A stretch of DNA of 8,126 bases from Oscillospiraceae bacterium (GTDB lineage: Bacteria > Bacillota_A > Clostridia > Oscillospirales > JAAYXM01), in the NCBI GenBank assembly GCA_017408185.1, contig JAFQVE010000463.1, forward strand, positions 1-8,126, in the 5' to 3' direction. The position numbers were made by a program, and so were the translations under genes. This document shows positions 1-7,525 of the stretch, in pieces. The notes beneath the pieces are model-generated. The model did no database searches, was not told the DNA's origin, and saw only the letters and a program-made list of their open reading frames with translations. The stretch's first letter is position 1. Every line of letters begins with the position of its first letter.

Positions 1-100
1 CAAGCCTCCCAAACCTCGCGGGAGGGGGACCGTCGTATGACGGTGGAAGGATTCTCTCCTCGCCCTCCGGGAGAGGTGTCACCGCAGGTGACGGAGAGGT
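1..100. repeat. Cluster of four small hairpin-forming palindromes
   Basis: Four inverted repeats follow one another: CCTCCC/GGGAGG (5-10 with 20-25), ACCGTC/GACGGT (29-34 with 39-44), CTCTCC/GGAGAG (54-59 with 70-75) and GTCACC/GGTGAC (78-83 with 87-92, 3-nt loop). This is seen directly. GC-rich modular palindromes of this style are, from general knowledge, scattered in intergenic regions of gut Clostridia, so I read this as a dispersed repeat element and not as coding sequence, although one minus-strand frame is open through it. The left boundary is outside the window. I see no transposase. It could be a non-autonomous element or a decayed structured RNA. Confidence 0.55.
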
Positions 101-105
101 CTCAC

Positions 106-136
106 TTTGCATTTTGCCCTTTGCATTTTGCATTTT
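106..136. repeat. Short TTTGCAT-type tandem direct repeat
   Basis: TTTGCATTTTG occurs at 106-116 and 120-130, with a third overlapping copy of the TTTTGCATTTT core at 126-136. It abuts the hairpin cluster at 1-100, and the two probably form one compound repeat. No function can be read from it. Confidence 0.6.
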
Positions 137-471
137 CAAAGCTTCCGCGTCATACCGCGCCGTCCCTCGCGTGTCATCCTTAGACATCACCGAAGGATCT
201 CCTTCCGGCATATTTTGCCTATTGCTTTTTTTCGGAGATTGTGATATAGTTACATCATCAACAGGGTTCGGCTCGGTCGTTTCGGACGTCCAAGAAGGTG
301 CGGTTGTATTTTCAACAGGAACTTTCGCCGATGTGTTCCCTGTTGATTTTTTTATATTCTCAGCATACGTTTCCGCAACCACTCCCGGACCTTCAAGCAA
401 TCCCGCCGTAAGCGCACCGAGCATTGCGGAATACAGCGCATCCTCGCTTACGTTTCTCAAACTACAAGCAA

Positions 472-509
472 AACACGGACGTATCACCGCAAAATGATAC
501 GTCCGTGTT
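472..509 (-). terminator. Rho-independent terminator of valS
   Basis: A perfect 15-bp inverted repeat, AACACGGACGTATCA (472-486) with TGATACGTCCGTGTT (495-509), has an 8-nt loop. Read on the minus strand it starts 13 nt after the valS stop and is followed by TTTTGCTTG. It should end the valS transcript. The plus-strand side is followed by AAATTTT, so some bidirectional function is possible. Confidence 0.85.
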
Positions 510-522
510 AAATTTTGGTAAC

Positions 523-3168
523 TTATGCGTTGAGTTTTGCAATACTCTCATCGATATTAGCAAGAAGAGCCTTTACCTTTTCAAGCTTTTCGCGCTCTGC
601 TTCAACAACATTTGCCGGAGCCTTTGCAACAAAGCCTGCATTGGAGAGCTTGCCGTTAATCATATTGAAATCCTTTTCAGCCTTCTCGCGTTCTTTTGTA
701 AGACGCTTAAGTTCAGCTTCGGTGTCGATAAGCTCATTCATCGGAATAAAGAGCTTTGCCGACTGCGATACAACAGAAACCATCTTTGAAGTATCCTCTA
801 CTCCCTCGGACATTATGACCTCGGAAGCGGAAGCAAGCTTTATAAAGAACGGAGTTCCGGTTTCAAAAATTACCTTTGCCTTATCGTCATCCGGAATAAC
901 AATGAGCTGTGCCTTTCTTGACGGAGGAACATTCATTTCTGCTCTGCGGTTTCTTATTGCGCGGATAGCCTGCATAAGGACCTCCATATTTTCTTCTTCC
1001 GTCTTGAAGTTCAATGCATCATCTGCCTTCGGCCAATCTGAAATCATAATCGACTCACCGTCATGCGGGAGCGTCTGCCAGATTTCCTCGGTAATGAACG
1101 GCATAAACGGATGGAGAAGCTTTAATGTATTTGAAAGAACATAGCAAAGAACCTTCTCTGCCGTCTCGCGGCTCTTTGTATCTGCATCATCGGAAAGGCG
1201 CGGCTTAACAAGCTCAATATACCAGTCACAGTAGTTATCTCTGATAAACTCCTGAAGCTTCTGAGCAGCAATTCCGAGTTCAAACTTATCTATATTATCG
1301 GTAATCTCAGAAACAAGAGTGTTAAACTTTGAAACAATCCATTTATCGGAAAGCTCAAGCTCGGATACCGCCGGAAGCTCACACTTGTCAATGTTAAGGT
1401 TCATCATAACAAAGCGGGATGCGTTCCATATCTTATTTGCAAAGTTGCGGTTAGCTTCAACACGTTCCGGAATAAAGCGGGTGTCATTTCCGGGAGAGTT
1501 ACCGGTAATGAGTGTGAAGCGGAGAGCGTCTGCTCCATACTCCTCAATAACCTCAAGCGGGTCAACGCCGTTATTGAGCGACTTGGACATCTTTCTGCCA
1601 AGCGCATCGCGGACAATACCGTGAATGAAGACCGTCTTGAACGGCTCAAGCTTTAAATGCTCCATACCGGAGAAAATCATACGTGCAACCCAGAAGAAAA
1701 TGATATCATAACCCGTAACCATAACGGATGTAGGATAGAAGTAATCAAGCTCAGGCGTTTTTTCCGGCCAGCCAAGAGTTGAGAACGGCCAAAGAGCAGA
1801 TGAGAACCATGTATCAAGAACATCCTCTTCCTGACGAAGATGCGTGCTTCCGCATTTTGCACACTTTGTCGGATCCTCACGGGAAACATTTACAAATCCG
1901 CAATCCTCGCAGTAAAATGCCGGAATTCTGTGTCCCCACCAAAGCTGACGGGAGATACACCAGTCGTGGACATTTTCCATCCAGTTTGTGTAAATTTTTG
2001 AGAAACGGTCCGGAACAAACTTAACCGTGCCGCCATTTACAACGCGGAGCGCTTCCTCAGCAAGCGGTCCCATCTTTACGAACCACTGCTTTGATGTAAG
2101 CGGTTCGACAACGGTATTACAACGGTAGCACTGACCGACATTATGCTTATGATCGCGAACCTCAAGAAGAAGGCCTTCTGCCTCGAGATCTGCAATAATC
2201 TGCTTACGCGCCTCGTATCTGTCGAGTCCGTTATACTTCCCGCCGTTTTCATTTATGCATCCGTGCTCATCGATAACGAGAATTTCTTCAAGATTATGAC
2301 GCTTTCCGACCTCAAAGTCGTTGGGGTCGTGGCACGGTGTGATCTTAACGCATCCGGTACCGAATTCACGCTCAACATATTCATCCGCAACAACCGGAAT
2401 TTCGCGGTTCATGAGCGGAAGAATGAGCGTTTTGCCGACAAGGTGAGTGTATCTTTCATCATCCGGATGAACGGCAACAGCAGTGTCACCCATCATTGTT
2501 TCCGGACGGGTTGTTGCAATAATAACGAATTCATCCGAATCCTTAACCGGATATTTGATATGCCAGAATTTTCCGTCCTGCTCGCTGTATTCAACCTCAG
2601 CATCGGAAAGCGCAGTCGTACAGTGCGGGCACCAGTTTATGATTCTGTTTCCCTGATAGATAAGACCCTTTTCATAAAGGCGGACAAAAACCTCGCGGAC
2701 AGCTCTTGCGCAGATATCGTCCATCGTAAAGCGGGAGCGATCCCAGTCGCACGATGCACCCATTTTTTTCTGCTGTTCAACGATTCTGTTTCCGAATTTA
2801 TTTTTCCAGTCCCAGACGCGCTCAAGAAACTTATCTCTTCCGAGGTCGTGGCGAGTGAGCCCCTCTTCCTTACGGAGAGTTTCTTCTACCTTTATCTGAG
2901 TAGCGATGCCTGCATGGTCCGTTCCCGGAAGCCAGAGAGCAGAGTACCCCTGCATACGCTTAGTTCGGATAAGCGCATCCTGCAAAGTGCAGTCAAGCGC
3001 GTGGCCGAGGTGAAGCTGGCCGGTAACGTTCGGCGGAGGCATAACAATGGAGAAGGCTTTTTTCTTCTCGTCTACCTCTGCGTGGAAGTATCCTTTTTCC
3101 TCCCATTCTTTATAAAGACGTGATTCCACGTCACGCGGATTGTAAATCTTGTCAAGTTGCTTTGCCAT
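523..3168 (-). CDS. valS: Valyl-tRNA synthetase (ValRS), complete
   Basis: This cytoplasmic class Ia aminoacyl-tRNA synthetase attaches valine to tRNA-Val, and its editing domain removes mischarged threonine. The 881 residues match the usual bacterial length. The HIGH-type signature is HLGHA at residues 53-57, preceded by PPPNVTGQL. The CP1 editing-domain motif [12 protein letters not shown] is at 219-230. Cysteine pairs that may bind zinc are C180/C183 and C420/C423 with C436/C439. [14 protein letters not shown] lies near 403-416 and KMSKS at 526-530. The anticodon-binding helical domain follows, and the protein ends in the charged coiled-coil arm (about 815-881) typical of ValRS. The start is the only suitable ATG; GAGAGG lies upstream with a slightly long 11-nt gap. 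The gene is monocistronic as far as can be seen, with its own promoter (3235-3263) and terminator (472-509). No T-box leader is visible, although many Firmicutes valS genes have one. Confidence 0.97.
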   Translation of the reverse strand: MAKQLDKIYNPRDVESRLYKEWEEKGYFHAEVDEKKKAFSIVMPPPNVTGQLHLGHALDCTLQDALIRTKRMQGYSALWLPGTDHAGIATQIKVEETLRKEEGLTRHDLGRDKFLERVWDWKNKFGNRIVEQQKKMGASCDWDRSRFTMDDICARAVREVFVRLYEKGLIYQGNRIINWCPHCTTALSDAEVEYSEQDGKFWHIKYPVKDSDEFVIIATTRPETMMGDTAVAVHPDDERYTHLVGKTLILPLMNREIPVVADEYVEREFGTGCVKITPCHDPNDFEVGKRHNLEEILVIDEHGCINENGGKYNGLDRYEARKQIIADLEAEGLLLEVRDHKHNVGQCYRCNTVVEPLTSKQWFVKMGPLAEEALRVVNGGTVKFVPDRFSKIYTNWMENVHDWCISRQLWWGHRIPAFYCEDCGFVNVSREDPTKCAKCGSTHLRQEEDVLDTWFSSALWPFSTLGWPEKTPELDYFYPTSVMVTGYDIIFFWVARMIFSGMEHLKLEPFKTVFIHGIVRDALGRKMSKSLNNGVDPLEVIEEYGADALRFTLITGNSPGNDTRFIPERVEANRNFANKIWNASRFVMMNLNIDKCELPAVSELELSDKWIVSKFNTLVSEITDNIDKFELGIAAQKLQEFIRDNYCDWYIELVKPRLSDDADTKSRETAEKVLCYVLSNTLKLLHPFMPFITEEIWQTLPHDGESIMISDWPKADDALNFKTEEENMEVLMQAIRAIRNRRAEMNVPPSRKAQLIVIPDDDKAKVIFETGTPFFIKLASASEVIMSEGVEDTSKMVSVVSQSAKLFIPMNELIDTEAELKRLTKEREKAEKDFNMINGKLSNAGFVAKAPANVVEAEREKLEKVKALLANIDESIAKLNA

Positions 3169-3234
3169 ATGATGTTTTACCTCTCTTCAAAGCTTTATAA
3201 AACGGCTTGTTTTCTATCTTTTATCACTTATAAT

Positions 3235-3263
3235 AGAATACAATATCCGCAGTCTAATGTCAA
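3235..3263 (-). promoter_or_regulatory. Sigma-A-type promoter for valS
   Basis: On the minus strand a perfect -35 TTGACA (3263-3258) is separated by 17 bp from TATTCT (3240-3235), with a further TATTAT just downstream. It lies about 70 bp ahead of the valS start, leaving room for a short untranslated leader. This is seen directly; activity is inferred. Confidence 0.65.
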
Positions 3264-3281
3264 GCAAAATATACTGTAAAA

Positions 3282-3373
3282 TTCAACAAAATTTGTTATT
3301 ATTGTATTTGTATATTACGTCGAAATCAATGATATGTCGGATTTTTTTGAATTTTTCTGTTGAAAATTCGACA
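3282..3373. promoter_or_regulatory. Cluster of Spo0A-box-like heptamers between valS and carD
   Basis: The Spo0A box consensus known from Bacillus is TGTCGAA. The region holds one exact copy in reverse orientation (TTCGACA, 3367-3373) and four copies with one mismatch: TTCAACA (3282-3288, reverse), CGTCGAA (3318-3324), TGTCGGA (3335-3341) and TGTTGAA (3358-3364). The last two sites of the series form an inverted pair, TGTTGAAAATTCGACA (3358-3373), lying across the carD -35 hexamer. If bound, Spo0A would be expected to block carD transcription. The stretch is AT-rich, so some matches may be chance. Confidence 0.35.
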
Positions 3374-3388
3374 AAAAGAGAGTATAAT
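3360..3388 (+). promoter_or_regulatory. Sigma-A-type promoter for carD
   Basis: TTGAAA (3360-3365), a 17-bp spacer and a perfect TATAAT (3383-3388) form a near-consensus vegetative promoter. The predicted transcript starts near 3395, giving a leader of roughly 25 nt that contains the AGGAGG ribosome binding site. Confidence 0.75.
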
Positions 3389-3420
3389 ATATGTATAAAA
3401 CGCCTTGAGGAGGGATACCA

Positions 3421-3909
3421 TTGTACAGTATCGGCGATAAGATTGTCCATCCCATGCACGGTGCCGGAACAATCGAAAGCATAACCACTCAAACAGTTAA
3501 CGGCAACACCCTTGAATATTATATTCTCAAGCTTCCAACCAACAATATGACCATTATGGTTCCTGTCGCCACCTGCGAAAAAATCGGCATTCGCGGTGTT
3601 ATCGGCCGTGAACGTGCAAATGAGCTCATCTCTCTTTTTTCCACAATTGACATTGATCTGGATACAAACTGGAACAAGCGTCACCGGGACAATGTTGCCC
3701 GCATAAAAAGCGGTGACCTCGACGAGGTTGTCCGCGTTATAAAATCTCTCACATACAGAGACTTCAAAAACGGTCTTTCAACCGGGGAACGCAAAATTCT
3801 CCATTCCGCAAAGCAGATTCTCCTCTCGGAGCTTGTTCTTGCACTTGAAAAAGACTATAACGAAATAGATACATACTTAGATTCAGTTATGACGGAATCT
3901 TTCAAATAA
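3421..3909 (+). CDS. CarD/CdnL-family transcriptional regulator
   Basis: CarD-family proteins bind the RNA polymerase beta subunit through a Tudor-like N-terminal domain (shared with the Mfd RNA-polymerase interaction domain) and contact promoter DNA through a helical C-terminal domain, tuning open-complex stability. Here residues 1-60 begin MYSIGDKIVHPMHGAGTIES, the standard CarD_CdnL_TRCF opening, with beta-rich sequence after it. From about residue 80 to the end the protein is helical and charged (RHRDNVARIKSGDLDEVVRV and onward). Its 162 residues are a normal length. The start is TTG at 3421, chosen because AGGAGG (3408-3413) lies 7 nt upstream and the conserved domain begins at that codon. 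It has its own promoter and terminator, so it is probably a single-gene unit. Position beside ispD-ispF is familiar in clostridia, from general knowledge. Confidence 0.92.
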   Translation: MYSIGDKIVHPMHGAGTIESITTQTVNGNTLEYYILKLPTNNMTIMVPVATCEKIGIRGVIGRERANELISLFSTIDIDLDTNWNKRHRDNVARIKSGDLDEVVRVIKSLTYRDFKNGLSTGERKILHSAKQILLSELVLALEKDYNEIDTYLDSVMTESFK

Positions 3910-3912
3910 ACC

Positions 3913-3942
3913 TTGTAATACGTATGCATTTTATGGTACAAT
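3913..3942 (+). promoter_or_regulatory. Candidate extended -10 promoter for ispD-ispF
   Basis: TTGTAA (3913-3918), an 18-bp spacer and TACAAT (3937-3942) preceded by TGG give an extended -10 promoter. The expected start near 3949 falls inside the 5' arm of the carD terminator hairpin. RNA from this promoter would therefore lack most of that arm and escape termination, while read-through from carD would form the whole hairpin. Confidence 0.5.
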
Positions 3943-3972
3943 AAAGCTGCTCCTGTGATGAGCAGCTTTATT
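3940..3972 (+). terminator. Rho-independent terminator of carD
   Basis: A perfect 13-bp stem, AATAAAGCTGCTC (3940-3952) with GAGCAGCTTTATT (3960-3972), has a 7-nt loop. It starts 30 nt after the carD stop. The U-rich tail (TTTATTTG) is partly in the stem, so it may be a moderate terminator. Confidence 0.75.
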
Positions 3973-3995
3973 TGATTATAAGTGAGGTTTTGCAG

Positions 3996-4721
3996 TTGTT
4001 TAATAAGAATAAAAGGAAAACATGCGTTGCCGTTATTCCTGCAGCAGGAACTTCAAGCAGAATGAAAGCTTTCGGAAACAAACTGTTTGCTGAGATTTGC
4101 GACGTTCCGGTTATCACCCGCACTCTGCTTGCTTTTGAAAAATCGCCGTGGATTGATGCAATTGTTATCCCCACCCAAAGTGATCTTATAAGCACGATTG
4201 AGAACATATGCAAAGAAAACGGAATAAGCAAGCTTCTTGCCGTTATCCCCGGTGGAGCTACGCGTACGGAATCGGTGCTCTGCGGAGTCGGATTTGCCGG
4301 AAATAAATTTGACCTTATCGCCGTTCATGACGCTGCAAGACCGTTCGTTTCGCAGAATATTATAGAACTCACCGTAAATGCTGCAACACTGTATAACGCG
4401 GCAGCTCCGGCAGTTGCCGTTAAGGACACAATCAAGAAAGCGGCGGGAAAAGTCGTTACTGAAACACTCCCGCGGGAAACCCTTTTTGCAATACAGACTC
4501 CGCAGATATTCGATGCAGACCTTCTCTCTGCGGCACTCCACAGGGCTGTTGACGAAAGCTTGGCGATAACCGACGACTGCTCGGCAGTTGAAGCGATAGG
4601 AATGCGTGTATTTTTAACCGACGGCGATTATTTCAACATAAAAATAACCACTCCGGAGGATCTGATTCTTGCTGAAGCGATTGCAAAACATATTTCCGAA
4701 AACGAGGTGACCGGCAAATGA
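3996..4721 (+). CDS. ispD: 2-C-methyl-D-erythritol 4-phosphate cytidylyltransferase (IspD)
   Basis: IspD is the third enzyme of the MEP isoprenoid pathway. It joins MEP to CTP, giving CDP-methylerythritol and pyrophosphate. The nucleotide-binding signature [12 protein letters not shown] is near the N-terminus, with catalytic-type R22 and K29 (in GNKLF, where many homologues have PKQ). Further motifs are [33 protein letters not shown] and [11 protein letters not shown], all expected for the family. I choose TTG at 3996 (241 residues) because AGTGAGG (3981-3987) lies 8 nt upstream. A longer start at TTG 3972 would sit inside the carD terminator and lacks a binding site. The 3' end overlaps ispF by 4 bp, so the two are translationally coupled. 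Confidence 0.94.
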   Translation: MFNKNKRKTCVAVIPAAGTSSRMKAFGNKLFAEICDVPVITRTLLAFEKSPWIDAIVIPTQSDLISTIENICKENGISKLLAVIPGGATRTESVLCGVGFAGNKFDLIAVHDAARPFVSQNIIELTVNAATLYNAAAPAVAVKDTIKKAAGKVVTETLPRETLFAIQTPQIFDADLLSAALHRAVDESLAITDDCSAVEAIGMRVFLTDGDYFNIKITTPEDLILAEAIAKHISENEVTGK

Positions 4722-5191
4722 GAATAGGACACGGATATGATGTACACAGACTGACGGAAGGACGCAGACTCATTCTCGGCGGTATTGATATTCCTTATGA
4801 AAAGGGGCTCCTCGGGCACAGCGATGCCGACGTTCTTCTGCACGCGATTTCCGATGCTCTGCTCGGTGCCGCAGCGCTCGGAGACATCGGAAAGCATTTT
4901 CCGCCGGATGATCCGGATTTTCTTGACGCAAACAGCCTTATACTGCTTGGGAAAGTAAATTCCCTTCTGAGAGAAAATGGGTATATCGTCGGCAACGTTG
5001 ATGCAACAGTAATTGCCCAGCGCCCGAAGCTTCTGCCGTATATTGAAGAAATGCGAAAAAACATTGCCGCCGTGCTTGAGGTTACGCTTGACTGCATAAG
5101 CGTTAAAGCAACAACAGAAGAAAAGCTTGGCTTCACGGGAAGCGGAGACGGCATCGCTGCTCACGCCGTCGCACTTATAGAAAGAAAATGA
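4718..5191 (+). CDS. ispF: 2-C-methyl-D-erythritol 2,4-cyclodiphosphate synthase (IspF)
   Basis: IspF cyclises CDP-methylerythritol 2-phosphate to methylerythritol 2,4-cyclodiphosphate and CMP, two steps after IspD; IspE, which acts between them, is not in this window. The zinc ligands are D8 and H10 in GYDVH and H42 in [19 protein letters not shown] (55-63) and the C-terminal [11 protein letters not shown] signature are present. The 157 residues are the standard length; the family acts as a trimer. The start ATG overlaps the ispD stop (ATGA), and GAGGTGA (4704-4710) lies 7 nt upstream. A strong terminator follows directly, so ispD-ispF forms a two-gene operon. Confidence 0.97.
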   Translation: MRIGHGYDVHRLTEGRRLILGGIDIPYEKGLLGHSDADVLLHAISDALLGAAALGDIGKHFPPDDPDFLDANSLILLGKVNSLLRENGYIVGNVDATVIAQRPKLLPYIEEMRKNIAAVLEVTLDCISVKATTEEKLGFTGSGDGIAAHAVALIERK

Positions 5192-5193
5192 TA

Positions 5194-5238
5194 AAATTGC
5201 AAGTCCGTTTATTTACGCGGACTTGCAATTTGTTTTTT
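5194..5238 (+). terminator. Rho-independent terminator of ispD-ispF
   Basis: A perfect 14-bp stem, AAATTGCAAGTCCG (5194-5207) with CGGACTTGCAATTT (5218-5231), has a 10-nt loop and is followed by GTTTTTT. It begins 2 nt after the ispF stop and insulates sigK from the housekeeping operon. Confidence 0.92.
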
Positions 5239-5284
5239 CCATGGAAATAAAATAAATATATCAAAACAAGGCGGTGGAGTGTGT

Positions 5285-5920
5285 ATGTTTATTTTATCAT
5301 CAGTTGCTTTTTTTCTTTCGGGATGTCTGTTTTTTATTTTAAGCCTTTCTTCCGGCTCTTTTCCAAAACCCCTTTCAGCCAAAGAAGAACGTGAGTATCT
5401 TGAAAAATTCGCAGGCGGAGATATGTCGGCACGCGATATTCTGATAGAGCGAAATCTCAGGCTTGTGGCACACGTAATCAAGAAATACTACACCTCCCCC
5501 CAGGAACAGGAGGACCTGATAGCAATAGGCTCAGTCGGTCTTATAAAAGCTGTCAACACGTATAAGCCGAACAAAGGAACAAGGCTTGCTACATATGCGG
5601 CACGATGCATAGAAAATGAAATTCTTATGTACTTCCGTGCATCAAAAAAGACAGGAGCTGAGGTTTCTCTCTCCGATTCGCTTGAAACGGACGCCGACGG
5701 AAATTCTCTTGCTCTTTTAGATATTATAAGCGTAGAGGATGTACGCCTGGACAAAGTTGAAAACGCCGACATTGAGGCTGCATTGTACAAGATGCTGCAG
5801 ACGCATCTGAACGAGCGTGAGAGGGAAATTATAATAATGCGCTACGGGCTGTATAATACAGAGCCGAAAACTCAGCATGAAATTGCGGAAAAATGTAATA
5901 TATCAAGGTCATATGTATAA
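5285..5920 (+). CDS. sigK: RNA polymerase sporulation sigma factor pro-sigma-K, 5' part of an interrupted gene
   Basis: Sigma-K directs late mother-cell transcription (coat, cortex and lysis genes) in endospore formers. The hydrophobic N-terminus (about residues 1-24) fits the pro-sequence removed by the SpoIVFB protease. FPKPLSAKEEREYL follows, then region 2 (RNLRLVAHVIKKYY, EDLIAIGSVGLIKAV, RLATYAARCIENEI) and the region 4 start (REREIIIMRYGL, TQHEIAEKCNISRSYV). The frame stops after SRSYV, where relatives continue with a segment like SRIEKKAL, so roughly 25-30 residues including part of the -35 recognition helix are missing. It cannot be a working sigma factor as it stands. I choose ATG 5285 over GTG 5279: GGTGGAG (5273-5279) lies just upstream, although with a short 5-nt gap. 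No convincing sigma-E promoter is seen. A serine recombinase ends 27 bp beyond, which indicates a skin-type interruption, not simple decay. Confidence 0.93.
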   Translation: MFILSSVAFFLSGCLFFILSLSSGSFPKPLSAKEEREYLEKFAGGDMSARDILIERNLRLVAHVIKKYYTSPQEQEDLIAIGSVGLIKAVNTYKPNKGTRLATYAARCIENEILMYFRASKKTGAEVSLSDSLETDADGNSLALLDIISVEDVRLDKVENADIEAALYKMLQTHLNEREREIIIMRYGLYNTEPKTQHEIAEKCNISRSYV

Positions 5921-5947
5921 CACGCCGCTTACTGTAAGCAAATGCCT
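5905..5947. other. Predicted attachment-site junction (attL) of the sigK intervening element
   Basis: Similarity to sigma-K ends at codons for SRSYV (up to 5917). The next codon is a stop that belongs to the element. Seven bases later is a 13-bp inverted repeat with a single central base, GCTTAC-T-GTAAGC (5927-5939), which could be part of a recombinase arm site. The crossover core should lie within roughly 5905-5920, but it cannot be fixed without the other end. Confidence 0.6.
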
Positions 5948-7525
5948 CTAAGAAATCGCTTCCAGCTCACGGAAGCGGAATTTTATGATAATTTCCTTGT
6001 CTTTCGTCAACTCAATGCGCTCAACGAGACTTACAAGAAGCTCTCGGTTTGCAAGCGCTGAGCCGACGAATTTTTTTACAAGTTTTTCTGCGCGTTCTTC
6101 CATTGAAGGAAGGTCTTCGGCATACATTTCAAGGTCTTTGATTTTCTCCTGCAATGCCGCCCGCTCGCTCTTCACCTGCTTATATATTCTCTCAAAATCC
6201 GAGTCTGCCAATATACCGTTCAGGCGGTCCATATATATTTTATCAAGATTTGCGGTCAGCAATGAAATTTTGCTTTTAAGCTCACAAATCTCGCTTTCAG
6301 TTTGCGCCGTTTCATCTGCAATTTTAATTACTTTCTGAGCGACAGGAAGCAGTTCCCTCGAGTTTATGAACGACTTGCAAACCTCATCTATTTTGGACAG
6401 CACAGCTTGCGTTATGACATTTTCTTTTATGCAATGCGAGGTACAAGCTCCCGATTTTGTAAACCGCTGATACGTCCTGCACATAAAGTACAGCGTGTCT
6501 TCCCCACGGGAATTCTTGCGGTTAATCACAGACAACGGATACCCGCATTCGTGGCAGAAAATCATGCCTTTCAGTAAAAAGTCATGCGTTCTGCTTCTTG
6601 TATGATTTCTGCTTTTTATAAGCTCGCGAACCTTCAAGAACACTTCTCTGTCCACAATGGGTTCATGCGTATCTTCAACTACAATCCAGTTTTCCTTCGT
6701 CTTTTTAATACATTTTTTCGACTTGTAGTTAATCTTCGCAACTCTTCCCTGCACCATATTGCCTATGTAAACTTCGTTCTGCAGCATAAACGAAACTCTT
6801 TCACTGCTCCACAAGCCGGAATACGGGCTTTTTTTCGCAATATTTATCCCTGCATATGTTGCAGGTGTCGGCACGCATTCATTGTTTAATCTCACCGCAA
6901 TCTGGCGGCAGCTCATACCTTCCAGCGCAAGCCCGAAAATATATCGAACTATCGGAGCAGTTTCTTCATCTATAACTATTTTGTTTTTCTCTTCCGGATG
7001 CATTTTATATCCGTAAGCCGGTTTTCCGCCGATGAACTGTCCCTTGCGCTGTTTATCCTGTTTCACGCTTTTTATTTTCTTTGATATGTCTTTTGCATAC
7101 ATATCGTTCATAATCGCACGAAACGGAGTAATATCGTTTGCAGTGGATTCAATACCCGTATCAATTCCGTCAAGAAGCGAAATGTAGCGAACTCTGTGCT
7201 CAGGAAAATAGCGCTCCATATAGTGGCCGGTAAGAATATAATCACGCCCGAGACGGGATAAATCTTTCGTTATGACCATATTCACCCTGCCGTTCTCAAT
7301 ATCACCTATCATCCGTTGAAACTCAGGACGTTCAAAATTAGTTCCGCTCCATCCGTCATCAATATACGTATCAAAAACATTGAGCTTGTTCTTCTTTGAA
7401 AAATCATCAAGCATTGATTTTTGATTTGTTACGCTTTCCGATGGTCCCTCGTTCTCATCCTCCTTTGATAATCTTATGTATAATGCTACGCGATACTCCA
7501 TTGGGTTACTTATTTCTATGTACAT
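5948..7525 (-). CDS. Large serine recombinase, probable sigK element excisionase (SpoIVCA-type role)
   Basis: This is a site-specific DNA recombinase of the large serine family, expected to cut and rejoin the element ends to restore sigK. The catalytic resolvase domain spans about 11-155. ALYIRLSKED gives R18 and nucleophile S20, and KDLSRLGRD gives R91 and R94. The recombinase domain (about 165-300) includes GKPAYGYK and SPYSGLWSSERVSFML. A zinc ribbon follows, with C324/C327, C349 and C361/C365. A coiled coil (about 405-475) precedes the C-terminal tail. The 525 residues are a normal length and the frame is intact. ATG 7525 is chosen because AGGAGG lies 6 nt upstream; ATG at residue 9 is the alternative. 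It overlaps the preceding short ORF by 10 bp and ends 27 bp from the sigK break. The domain layout alone does not separate it from phage or Tn integrases; its role is inferred from position. Confidence 0.93.
   Translation of the reverse strand: MYIEISNPMEYRVALYIRLSKEDENEGPSESVTNQKSMLDDFSKKNKLNVFDTYIDDGWSGTNFERPEFQRMIGDIENGRVNMVITKDLSRLGRDYILTGHYMERYFPEHRVRYISLLDGIDTGIESTANDITPFRAIMNDMYAKDISKKIKSVKQDKQRKGQFIGGKPAYGYKMHPEEKNKIVIDEETAPIVRYIFGLALEGMSCRQIAVRLNNECVPTPATYAGINIAKKSPYSGLWSSERVSFMLQNEVYIGNMVQGRVAKINYKSKKCIKKTKENWIVVEDTHEPIVDREVFLKVRELIKSRNHTRSRTHDFLLKGMIFCHECGYPLSVINRKNSRGEDTLYFMCRTYQRFTKSGACTSHCIKENVITQAVLSKIDEVCKSFINSRELLPVAQKVIKIADETAQTESEICELKSKISLLTANLDKIYMDRLNGILADSDFERIYKQVKSERAALQEKIKDLEMYAEDLPSMEERAEKLVKKFVGSALANRELLVSLVERIELTKDKEIIIKFRFRELEAIS

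Larger units (their letters stand above)
1..460 (-). pseudogene. Start-less open frame, probable gene remnant running off the left edge
   Basis: On the minus strand one frame stays open from inside the end of valS to base 1. I count it from the TTG at 460-458. It has no plausible ribosome binding site or ATG. The first part (VSEDALYSAMLGALTAGLLE, then a GPGVVAETYAENIKKS segment) is amphipathic, alanine- and glycine-rich and protein-like. After about 40 residues it becomes a Thr/Pro/Ser/Lys-rich low-complexity stretch, and the last 45 or so residues are simply translation of the repeats at 1-136. The opening segment faintly recalls parts of large phage or conjugative-element proteins, but I cannot name a family. 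The best reading is the 3' part of a decayed gene whose beginning was lost at the valS terminator, with repeats inserted later. It could also be a chance open frame. Confidence 0.35.

Noticed and set aside
114..497. Plus-strand ORF of 127 codons at the left end
   Set aside because: It starts inside the TTTGCAT repeats, has no ribosome binding site, is serine/threonine-rich noise, and is antisense to the better minus-strand frame and to the valS terminator.
2143..3123. Long plus-strand ORF of 326 codons antisense to valS
   Set aside because: It lies wholly within the unmistakable ValRS coding region, and its translation shows no motif. It is a shadow frame created by valS codon use.
3169..3257. 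T-box leader upstream of valS
   Set aside because: The leader is under 100 nt from the predicted promoter, and no AGGGTGGNACCGCG-type antiterminator sequence is present on the minus strand.
3972..3995. Longer IspD start at TTG 3972
   Set aside because: That codon is part of the carD terminator stem and lacks a binding site; AGTGAGG positions the TTG at 3996 correctly.
5223..5271. Sigma-E promoter or SpoIIID site ahead of sigK
   Set aside because: Only weak matches exist: no CATACAAT-like -10 at the right distance, an 8/10 SpoIIID-like AAAACAAG near 5263, and a sigma-A-like TTGCAA/TAAAAT pair with a 19-bp spacer overlapping the terminator.
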